In this document: positions 26,401 through 37,200 of the stretch, piece by piece | Position numbering within the stretch: the first letter of the stretch is position 1 | Layout: each line of letters opens with the position of its first letter | Assembly (NCBI GenBank): GCA_013398055.1 | Contig: VZRS01001707.1 | Coordinates: 59,330 to 123,329, forward strand | DNA: 64,000 nucleotides | Reading direction: 5' to 3' | Source: Ifrita kowaldi | Taxonomy: Eukaryota > Chordata > Aves > Passeriformes > Cinclosomatidae | Notes under the pieces: model-generated | The model's database searches: none | What the model was told of the DNA's origin: nothing | The model's input: only the letters and a program-made list of their open reading frames with translations | Made by a program: the position numbers and the translations under genes

Positions 26401-28216
26401 CATTTGGCTGTTGGGTGTTTTATTCTCCTCATCCTCTATATCTGGGATATAACTATTATTTTTGCTAGTAGAAGACATTTTGTCTTCACTGTGAAATTTT
26501 GCTTCTTCTTTGGCTTTCTCAGAACATTTGCCTCTTAAATCCAGTGCCTCTTTTTGGACCATTGGTGGCTTTGTGCAAGAAGCTGGTATTAGGACAGTTA
26601 GCTGTTGATTATCCATTGGAGACTCAACTTCACAAGATGCTGAGAATCTTGGAGGGTAAAATGGCAGAATGTTTTCCAGTGCTTTCTGCTCTGGAAAACA
26701 TTTTTGGCCTGCAAATAAAGGACGCTTTTCTGACTCTGTGAGCTCTGCGTCATCTTCCTCTGAACTGTATACATACATGCATATTTCAGGAATCTCTCCT
26801 AGTTTAGTCTCCTGAGGGCTTTGTTCATGGGATCCTTCAGCTGTGCTAGAGTCAGGTGAGTCAGAAGGTGGGCTGTCTTCCTTAACAAGTTGCAGAACAC
26901 TGCAACTAATTCCCAGTACTGAAGACGTGTCAGGCCCAGCTGGCATGTTAGTTCTGTCACAATCTAGACTACATTCTGATAAGGGAGGAATGCAGTCTGC
27001 AAGAGCTTTGTTTTTATGAGTAGTTGAAGAGTTATCTAGAACAGGATGGAAGTTGGGTCCCTGTTTCATGGAATCTATTTTAGTCTCAGCACAGTCCTTT
27101 GCATTTGACATGGCCTCTGGTGCCACCAGTAACTCTTCTTTGTCCTCCCTGTCCTGTGCTGCATTTGCCAGTGTTTTGTTCTCTCCATGGTCTCTGTTGG
27201 ATCCTTCCTTTTCGTTCAGTAGTGTTCCATGACCAAAAGGCTGGTTTGTGGCATTATTTTTCGACCAGCTCCAGGGATGGTTAATTTTCGTAGCCATGCT
27301 GAGTCTGGGCACTGGGACCATAGAGCACACTAAATTTTGGGACTCTGGACTCTTTATACCTGTGGCTGTCATTGCTGCCATGCGCAGCACTCTGACCTCA
27401 GGCTTATGAATAGTTTTTCTGCTCTGAAAGCTTTTAGTCTTTCTTTCACCTTTGCGCAAGAGCGATGCTTTCACCTCTGCAGCTGAGCAGAGAGCACTTT
27501 GTTCAAACTGCTCCTTCAGTTTGGACAGGACTGAATTCTTGTTGACTATTTTTGGCAAACTGATGTTTGCCCCCTTCTTTTTCCAGCTGGGAGACTTCTC
27601 CTTGGCTTCTTTTTCTTCAGCAGCTAAAAATTTCTTCAGGATGTTCTTCACTGTGTTTTTTCCAGTCACATTACTCCACCTTGCCCTCTCGCTGGGTGCT
27701 GTGTCTCCATCCTCCTCCACTGCTTTTCCATCTCCCTTCCTGTCTCTACTTCTGTCCAGCTTGTTACCAGCCCTGCTCATCCACAGCTTCTCTTTAATGA
27801 CCAGTTTGCCGACTTCTCTTCTCTTCTTAGTGTATGGCTCACGATTGTTGTTTAGAAACCTGGACCGCAAGAGCTGAAATCTGGTTGGATACTGAACCCT
27901 GACTGGACCTGGACATGGCTGGTTAGAGCTCACCTGGTTTTCTTTACCTTCTGCCCATTTTGTCCTCTTGTTGCTGATCTCTGGATCGCCAGCTGCGAGC
28001 TCGGTGACGTATAGCAGCAGACTGCTGAGAACAGCAAAGGCTCCTTGCTCTGTTGCCATCCTATTGAGCTTCTTCTTCAGCACCAGAGGGTCTATAAGCA
28101 TCTTATCATCTCCACAGAAGTGTGTGCTTTTGGTGCTGTACAAGAGAAAATATAAATGTCTTTTCAAGTCATCAACATTGTCACTATCTTCTTTACTTTG
28201 CTTTAATGGCATGCTG
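23482..28216 (-). CDS. ADPRHL1: ADPRHL1 alternative terminal exon 8: 1,577-residue charged tail of the long isoform
   Basis: A single 4.7 kb open frame with no internal stop. It follows the pyrimidine-rich acceptor ttttttccatttcatgcgtag|C, which restores the frame of the exon 7 donor. Tail residue positions below count from the ATG at 28224. Residues 15-78 look folded and helical (DDLKRHLYFLLYST, LKKKLNRM, AVLSSLLLYVTELAAG). Residues 185-260 form a second basic/helical block (NTVKNILKKFLAAEEKE, ISLPKIVNKNSVLSKLKEQF). Residues 480-495 are strongly acidic (SSEEDDAELTESE). About 680-1395 is a degenerate tandem repeat. The end, around 1545-1580, is again ordered-looking (FSKYTVESYSEGSLD, AFKPLIIRVTDTF). 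The rest is Ser/Pro/Lys/Glu-rich and probably disordered, with many S/T-P sites. No enzyme or membrane domain was recognised. It could be a separate intronless gene starting at 28224 or 28212, but the phase-compatible splice sites and same-strand position favour the ADPRHL1 long form. Confidence 0.85.
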
Positions 28217-31200
28217 CTACGCATGAAATGGAAAAAACCACTTAAATTTAGAACTTCTCGAAAGAGTTGATGTTAGTGGCCTGTTAAAAAGCATGCAAAG
28301 TGCTCAACAAGCTTCATGAGGCGTGGTGTAGCAGGACTGTCAGGGCTTCACATCGTCCCACACAGCACTGTCAGCTCTTTCTTCTGTGTTTTGTGGGCAG
28401 TGGAAGCACTTCTGGAAGCAAGCAATGCTAGTCGGGGTCACTGCATCTCCTCTGTGCCACTAGCCCCTCATTTAGTATTACCATGTCCTAAAGTGAGGGC
28501 AACACTGAAGGTGTTTTCTGCTAGGTAAAGTGTAGGCAAAAATAAATATGATGAGACTGCAGTTAGCAGGAAACCATGGTTCTATCTCTGGTTTATAAAA
28601 CCAGACTCCAACCATTAAAACAAAATAACAAGGCTGAGGGGCCCAAATGTGCCACTCATGGTTTTTGCTATTGGTACAGGTTAGAGGCCAGCAGATATCT
28701 CCCCAGAATTAAAAAAAACACAACAGGTTTGCTGTTATTTGCTTTTTGATAGCATTCAAATCCGACATCAGGACTATGCTCTTAAATCTGCTTTGAGAAG
28801 GCTATCACCACAACAACAACCCTAGCAATGTCCCTTGACTACAACCTCTTTCAATCTGGAGGAAGAAGGATGGTATGTGGGACGTTTGCTTGTTTGGAGA
28901 ATCAGGCCCTTGGACAGCTGGGGATTTAGGCAATGCTTTAATTGGTGTGGATCAGTTACTAAATAAAATACTGAACTCAGCACAAAAGCTGGAGCTTGAA
29001 GTCAATAACAATAGATGGGCCTAAGAGGAAAAAATCAAGAGGTGTCAGCTTTCTGACACCATGAAAAGCTGGAAGGTTACTTCACCGTGCAGTGAAATAG
29101 CTTCATGCACAGAATGCAGCCTGCATACCCGGAGGGGATTAATCTTTATGAGCAGAAGTGGAATAAAAAATTCTTTAAATTAAGTCCACATGTAGAAAAT
29201 GAAGAAAGGCTGCGAAGAGTCTCATCCTTTAGGGAGTGTCAAGCTTGGAAGGTTGGGGAAGGCCCAGCTGTGCCTCAGCAGCTGGTACCCCACAGTCTCT
29301 GAAAGAAACTGGACCCGGCCCCCCACTGCAATATTACGGAGGCTGTTTGCAAAGTGAGGGGCCGATCCTCGTCCAGTTGGGTTGTGACATTTGGATTCCA
29401 CTTGGCTGCATTTCAAGTGCACATATTGAAAATGACATCCCTCTGCAGAAGGATGAAGTTGCTATCTTGAATGGAAGACGGTCTATTTATAATGACTTTG
29501 TAGGTATTTTTAAAGGCCAATAAAAGAAAAAAGCCTGACAACTGGCCCATGTCTAATGTGACAAACAATACCTTGTAGATTTTGATTTGGAATAACCACA
29601 TTTCAGCATAGCACAGGTGGTATCATCCACCCTTTCTCCTACCAAACTGACCACAGTCAAGGAGGTAAAGCTTCTATGTCACACCAAGAAGCCCATTTGT
29701 CCCAACTATGGGAATTTTCAGAATAAAGAAAGAACCAGAATTCAGAGTATAATTGGCTAAAAATATCCTGGTTCATTCTCTCTCCTAGCAAGTCTGCCGA
29801 TATTTTAACTGCAAGCTTGCCATCCCTCTCCTCCCTAACTAGTGTCTGGTGTATTCAGAAAAACATGTGGGGCCATCAACCAATGTGCTTTAGGGTCATC
29901 TCTGATCTCTCACAACAGCAGTGGAACCAGATGCCCTGCTTACCCCTCCTTTCTGGACTGCTTTGGATGCTATAAATGGCCACAATAAAATACAGACTAG
30001 TCTTGCTTTCAGCATAGCCAAACTAGTATTGATTGTGAAGGGAGGAAGATCAGATCCTCTCTGCTAGGAATATTCACAGTAATTAATCACATATGTGCTA
30101 TAAAATTCAAACAGCTTAATTAAAATATACTATAAGTGAGCTCTATTCAGGGATTTCCTTTTCCATGTTAGAGTGTTATTATAGGATGCCATCTGAAATG
30201 TAGCATTTGTGGGAATACTGCATTGCCTTAAGTACCAAGACATGTTGCATGGGTTGAGTGTTTGATCCATATTCACCAGCCAGCAGCAGAAAATGAACAA
30301 ACAGCTATGGCACCTATTTAGGGCATCTGCAGTTCTTCCAAGATGACGTCACCTGCAAACGACCATCGTGACCATGTAAATCTGAAATGCATTCTGTGCA
30401 AGGGCAGTGGGTACGATGACACTGAATTCTGAGACCACCACAGAAAATGGAGTTAGTGGATGAGTCTGCTTTGACCTAGCGTTTGGAAAACACCATGGTT
30501 CCCCCTCAAGGAAGGAGGGCTAAGTAAGAGGTTTCTCATGTTTGGGAGCATGACCACCATTCTCAACAGGCTAAGTCATCAACCCTAATTTTTCCTTACT
30601 GTCTTTTCCCAAGTTGCATCCTGCTGTTCTTAAACTATGTCACCTATCAATGAAATATAGTCACCTCTATATCACCTACAGACAGTCGGTTCTAGTCCCA
30701 TTGGGAGTACCTGGACAGGTAGTCCCCAGGCACAGGGGGAACCCCATGCCAGCAGAATTCACTTCCCAGCACTGTGAGCTATGCCAAATGGCAAGGCAGA
30801 TATTTGGGCTCCTCCCTGATCCTGTGAAATGGCCCAACATGTACTTTAGCCCCCTCACCCCTCTTTTCCTCTGGAAATGCTGGGTTTCACTCTTTTTAAC
30901 ATGCGTGATGTGCCTCAGTGTGCTGCTGGTTTATGGAAGTGCTGCTGCATGGTTTTCAGTGTCTGGAGGACAGACTGCTTGGACCTGCAGAGGAGGCAAG
31001 GCCACCTTCAAAAGTTTCCTGTCTTCTTGTCCCACAAATAATTAAGATGCATAAGACAGGCTGCTTAGTTACTTATTTATAGGTTCTTTGGGGACACTTA
31101 TCACAGGCAGCATCAGAGTGGTAACAGCCTAATATGCTAATGGGCAGCAGTGCAACCCTATCCCGCTGGCTGGCCTGTCCCAGAGAAACCTCTGCAGTGG

Positions 31201-34200
31201 ATACCGCTGTGCTGCGAGCGGAGGAGAGCTGAGGTGCCAAGGCGAAGGAAGAGGAGCTGGCACTCTCTCCCAGGCCTGCCCGCTGCCTCCTGCACCAGTG
31301 TTTCCATTCTGTTAGGAGTTCAGATGCTGCTGAGTAGCAGGGGTGGTGGCATCCCATGGCATTTGCTAAAAGCATACAGTTATAGGATTTTCTGGTTTGC
31401 TGTCTCTGGCGTGGAAAAGAGAAGGCCCTGTCTCCTAATCCTGAATTTCATGGTAAATATCTGATCACCATTTTAGACACTCAGGCAGCCCCAAGGACTG
31501 GATGTTGCAGGGACAGTGGCATGGGCAGGAGGAGACAGCACTATGGAGGCTTCATCAAAAAACAAGAAACAAATTGGAAAACACTGTCCAGCCTGCAAAA
31601 GCTGTCAGAGATCAATGGACTGGTCTGCCTCACTGCTGGCAGGCTCTGGGGAAATGGCCGTGAGCTACAGTGTGCAAAGTGCTGCATCCCATTGCCTTCC
31701 TCATCCCTGGACATCCCATCACTACCTGGCTCTGTGTGGGGTCCAACAATCTGCCCCAAGATAAGGAAGACAACCAGGAGCAGCTCTGCCCACTCAAACC
31801 AATGCACAGGCCTTTTGAGTGTGTTCAGTGAAATGATGGTCAAGGCACTGCTCAACCCAACAGCTGCAGAAATGGTGCTTTATAGGTTCAATCTTTTTTT
31901 TCACCTTTTAAATGAGATTGTTTTATTGATCTCTGAAACACAACTTGGTCCTGCCCAGGTTGGATAGAAGGTAAAGTGGAAAAAATTATGAAAGCTCTTA
32001 ATTTTTGTCGGTGATTATTTTTTTTCTAAAGGAAGAAGAAAAGCCAAAGTACTAGAGAAAGTCCTACCTTATGCAGAATATGTTCTTCTCTCTTCTCTAC
32101 TGCTGAATTTATTACAGGAGTGCTAGAGGCATCCTAAACTAGAAGCAATGTTTTCAGAAAGTCTTGGTATTCTCTGGCACCAAAAGCTACTGACACAACT
32201 GCTGCCTTTGGTTTAACACATCTCCAAAGCACACAAGAAAGCACCTTGCGAAGCTGCCAAGAGAAAACATGCTAAAACAACAGTGCGAGAAGTAACACAT
32301 CGTAGGGAAAACCATTTCATATGGACATTGTCATGCAGGCTGCTATTCCTACTGACAGGCATCACCTGCTCCTGGGTCTGCCTCATAACATCCCAGTGAT
32401 GAGTCCAGCAATGGCTTACATGGAAAAAGGCCTAGGAAAGTACTCATGTATTTTTAGCTATCTTTTTAAAACACAGTTCAGCAGCTGGAGAAAGACAGGA
32501 GAAACCAACACCACGTAGGCAATTACACACAGTGGAAATTAGAAAGTATTACGTAGACCTCAGTTTCTGAACTTCTAAGGTAAAACATGAGGTTAAACAT
32601 GGGAACAAATTCTGAGCTCACTTCTGCATTATTTCATGGACGATTCCAGATTTGTGCCTGTGCTGCTCTTGGGGGCATTAGGATCTCCTTCATCAAGGTC
32701 TACTGTTTGCTTTGTTTGTGGTAGGCAACTTTTAACCCAATCATAGTTTGTTGGTTTTCTTGAAGAATGAGGAAATAAAAGAAAAAGGAAAAGAAGAAAA
32801 AAAAAAGGGAAAGGCAAAGAGAAAAGAAAAGAAAAAAGAATGAAAAAAGGACAAGAAAAAAAAATTAAAATCAGAAAAAAATAAAAAAGAAAAAGAAAAA
32901 AGAAAAAAAAGAAAAAAGAAAAAAGAAAAAAGAAAAAAGAAAAAAGAAAAAAGAAAAAAGAAAAGTTGAAGAAGAACTTGGAGAGGAGAGGTGAGACGAA
33001 GCCAGGCAAGGAAAGGTGAAAAAGAACAAAAGGCAATAAAGGGAAGGGGAAAAAAAAGGGAAAAAGGTAAAGCAGTTGTAACTTTTCTTCTTGGGGTTTT
33101 CATGGTGCTCAGACTTGTGAAATGTATCACAGCCTAACTGTTGACCTATTACAACTGCTTGAAGACCTCAGCCAAAAATTCTGATACTGATACAGCAACA
33201 TATAATCTGTTCAATCTAAAAATAAAGACTGATACTTAGAAAATAGTGCAAGATTAATTTATTTACAAATATTTCAGCCAGTTATATCTTAGAGAAACTT
33301 TTGTTCTGAAGACTGAAGAAGAATAAAAACATAATTTGGAAATTTTAGACACACTGATCAGAAATTTTAGACACACTGATGCTTTGCTGTTTCTTGGAGG
33401 TATTTTTAGTGTTGGCTTTTCCTTTTCTGGAAGCTTCTAATGTAACAATACCTTACACCACAGTGCTGATACAGGGATCAGTGATTCATTAAAAGCTAAT
33501 CCATGAGACATTAGGATTACAAGTGTCACAGACACATTAGATTTGAGAACAAGGAGGGACACAGTGGTGAAAGGATTGTCAAATACACAGAGAATATCCC
33601 CGTAAGTGGGTACTACCATTAGTTTTGCAAGAAAGCATTAGTTCTGAAAATTAATTTTGTATGTGTAATTACTGGAAACAGCTGTTTAGGAAGTGGTATT
33701 ATAGCAAGTTAGACTGAAATCAGTCAAAAGACGTTTTATTTATTTTTTGCCATTTGAGGTTTAAGCAGCACTCCTTATATTTAGAAATCCCCACATCTGT
33801 AAAAAACCCACAAATATCGCATATATCTGATCAGTCTAATAATTCTAATCAGTCTAATAATTCAGCTATCTTCACTTGCAGGCGATGTACATAGAGCTCT
33901 TCAGACTAACTCAGGGCTACTTCCTTCACTATGAATGCCAGTCAGATATCTACAAGGTTCGATACAGTCTTTATAGAAAGAGAAAATGGCAGAAACTGCT
34001 TTACTTTTCCTCCATGGATAGTCGGTAAAGATTCTCGCCCAAGAACTCGAGCCTCTCCCTTTGTTCCAGGTCCTGGTACAAGCCCTTGGGCACCTTGCTC
34101 AGGCCGTAAACCAGGCCGAACAGGCAGCCGGCGATGGACCCGGTAGCCGCGCTTTCCCCTGCAGGTTGAAGCACAGTTGCAGTGGTCTCTTAGTGTCACC

Positions 34201-37200
34201 TTCACACACACAACCAAAAAACTGCGCTGCGCAGAGGAGGGAATATTCCACACTGATGGAGCGCAGTGGGAGCATGTTGGGCCAGTCTTGAAGGCTGAGG
34301 ATGCCTAAGTAAGAGAGTGATGCCAAGGCAAGCACAGGGAGGTGCCACTGTGGTGTGCGCTCCTGGGCTGGGAGCTCACTTGGTTTTGGGAAAATTTACC
34401 CCAGCACAGCAGCTCTTGCAAGCAGCTAGCCATTGCTAAGAGCAAAGGAGGGAATAATAGTTGCAGGGGTGTCTACTATACAATAAAGGTCCTGGACTGG
34501 AGAGGGTCCCTTCCCTCCTCACAGCGCAGTACAGCACAGCACTGTGCAGGCTCTAAAGCATCCAGCCTTGCTGAAGAGCACGGATGCTCTGTGCATGCAG
34601 TGCCTGTGGGCTTGTGCCTGCCAGGGTCTGCAGTGGGGGTCTGTGAGCTCTCACCACGGTCCTGGGGCAGGTGAGAGACCCAGAGCCCCTGCAAAGGGCT
34701 CACGCCACATCGGGAGGGAGTGGGTGATTCAGGCCTGGGGTCCTACTGATGCCATCACCACCCCCCCAGCTATGCTGGCCCTCCTAAAAGCCCAGCAAAA
34801 TATGTCTGCTAATAAGACAGTTCTCTCTCACAAAGCTGTAGAAGTACTTAATTGTGTGCCTCTAAGTGCTGGATTTTATTTGGCTGGCACTTGTTTGGGT
34901 GCTGTATTATTTTTCTCCCTTACTTAGTTTCACTACGTGCAGCTAAAAGGTTGTTTTGCCAAAGGCGCTTGTGTTCTGTCAGGAACTGTCGGCCCTTTAG
35001 AAAGCCCTGCTGGACTTATTCCTCAGGAACCTCTGGCAGAACCATGAGATGTAGGTGGAGCAACATATGAAAAGTGCCATTAATGGCTTGTGTGGCAGCT
35101 GCTGCCAGAAGAATGGGGGGGTTTAGAGGATAAAACCAGAAGGGAGAATGTTACAGACAGCACGGCAGACTGGCCACCAGAGGCAGCGGACAGCCAGAAA
35201 GGCTCTATCCCGGCCCCGGCGAGGGAGCAGGGGTGGGAAGCACGGGGGACCCTCACCTCCGTGGAACATGGAGCGGTTGCAGAGCTCCGTCCAGTCCCCA
35301 CCGCAGCCCATCAGGGCGTCGTACGCGATCATGGGGGCGTCGTGGCCTCGTCTTCCGCCGCGGCCTTCGGAGCTCCACCGCCTGTACGTCTGCGGGAGAG
35401 ACAGCACTGTCAGGGCAGGGCCCTGGAACTGCAGGCGTGGGGCACTTGGCTGGAGCCTCCCCTGCCGAGGGGGAATGGCTCGTTGGGCTGGGAAAGGGCA
35501 GCAGGGGCTGTGCTGTGCTGCCGGCTGCTCTGCGTGCGGCGTGGGACGGGCCACGGCGGCAGCTCCAGCAGTCCCCGTGATGCCCGAGGTGCTGCTATAA
35601 GCCGGCACTCCAGCTTAATGCAGCGAAGCCTTGGCAGGCCAAGAGGCTGGTTTAAGCAAGCCAGAAATGCCAGAAAGTAGGTCAAGACAGATTTCAAGTT
35701 CACACCCAAGAAATTCCTTGTCATATAAAAAATTAAGATTGGTAAGGACATATTTTGTCAGTCCTCTTCCTGCATCTGGGAAATATTTTCAACTCCCCTT
35801 GTCGCACATTTGCAAATGTTTCAATTAGCCAAGTCTTCAGGGGGGTGAAAATGTTCTGATTCAGTAATTTCTTTAGGGCCTTAGTTTCAGACTATGTTAA
35901 TTCAAGCCCCTTTCTCTGTCTTTTTCTTGCCAAGCCTTTTCTCTCCTCTTCTAAAAGCACTTGTTGAACAAAAGGGAAAATAATTTGCAAATGTAAGAAA
36001 CAGTTCTTCCCCAGGAGAAGAGGGAAGAAGAAAGAACTCCAAACCCACAGTGAGGTTTGCAAAGGAAAATTGGATTTTCTCTAGAGCAGGTACCTCCAGC
36101 CCCACATCCCCAAATTATCTCAACACTAATAAATTTATAGTTAAAAAATAGCTTCCTATTAAGAAATGGGCAGCTTTATTTCCTACAGTTTACCTTACAT
36201 CATGGCAAGTTGAATTGTTGCTGGTTGGCTGGCTCTTGGCTTCTGCAACATGTATGATGGGTTTGCATTTCTCTCTGTTCACTTTCACCTCAGCCATTTC
36301 ATACTTGGCTGAGGTTTATCTACATATACATCAAACAAGGCAGAGTCGGACTACAGCTTCACTTTGCTGCTTCCTTTTTTTTCTTTTTTTTTTTTTTTTA
36401 CAATTTATAGAGATTGTACCTATGCTGTCCTCTGCCCCATGCAAATTTCCAGCCTTATTGCAGTGGTTTGGATGCTAGTGAAGCAGCAGGGACACATGCA
36501 ATGCTCCCAAAGGCAGGAGGGCTCAGCACGGAGGGGCTATTCTGGGTGTGCAGCCAGGCAGCTCAAGTGTCACTCCAGTTATTCCTCCTCATCCCTGATG
36601 TTCTGCACACGTCTGATGTCATCTTGCCTGGTTGAAACAGCTTTACATTGGGGATAGCTGTCCTGGGACTGAACCTGGCGGGATTTAACTGCACCAAGGC
36701 TGCACTTCCCGAACTTCTTCCTTCTCCTTTCAGCTCCAGCGCCTTTGTGCAGCCCTGTGCTGTGCTGTGGCACCAGCCCAAGCTTGCCTTGGGCCAGCAA
36801 GGACCTAGTACTTGGATGGGGTGTCAGCAGGCACTCTCCTGCTGAAGGCACTGAGCTGCTGCCAAGCCCAGGAGGTAATTCACTCATCCCCTCCTTGCTG
36901 TCAACCCCTGCCGCCAGTACTTACAGCTGCCTCTGACTTCCTCACCCTTCAGGAGCTGACCTGCTGCTGGCTAGCACTCCCTTTCCATTCTTTCTTCCCC
37001 CCTGCTTTCTGGGTTCTTTCACAGTGCTGGTTTAAGTGACTCTATCTTAAGGAAACAAGGTCTTTACAGTCTAATTGTCCTGGACGACTTTGGTTTGGTT
37101 CCTCCCTTGTTTTGTAGCACATTGTGTCCATCACAGAAAAGCGAGCCAGGCGAGTGTTCTGTTTGCAGAATCAAGGCTGATCCCACATGTTGAGCAATGT

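Larger units (their letters stand above)
28217..34000. other. ADPRHL1 intron 7 (long form) including the short-form 3' UTR
   Basis: About 5.8 kb. The right end holds the short-form 3' UTR and its AATAAA. The middle holds a long purine tract and small direct duplications. The remainder, 28.3-32.7 kb, shows no recognisable exon or repeat. Confidence 0.75.

Noticed and set aside
23482..28224. Giant frame as a separate intronless gene
   Set aside because: It is possible, since there are ATGs at 28224 and 28212 and an upstream in-frame stop. However, the compatible acceptor/donor phases, the strand and the position behind exon 7 fit an alternative ADPRHL1 exon better.
23570..28270. Plus-strand open frames up to 141 codons opposite the giant exon
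   Set aside because: They are antisense shadows of a biased coding exon. They overlap each other in several frames and have no start context or splice sites.
28280..28285. AG at 28281-28282 (tgctttttaacag) as the acceptor for the giant exon
   Set aside because: It has a good tract, but joining exon 7 here reaches a TAG after about twenty codons, so it cannot open the long frame. It could make a rare truncated form.
32629..33130. Two Phe/Ser/Leu-rich minus-strand open frames of 129-135 codons
   Set aside because: They are read straight through the purine tract. The composition fully explains the lack of stops.
34476..35680. Long GC-rich open frames on both strands around ADPRHL1 exon 6
   Set aside because: They reflect local GC content and the antisense of a real exon; only the 35257-35389 exon has matching splice sites.
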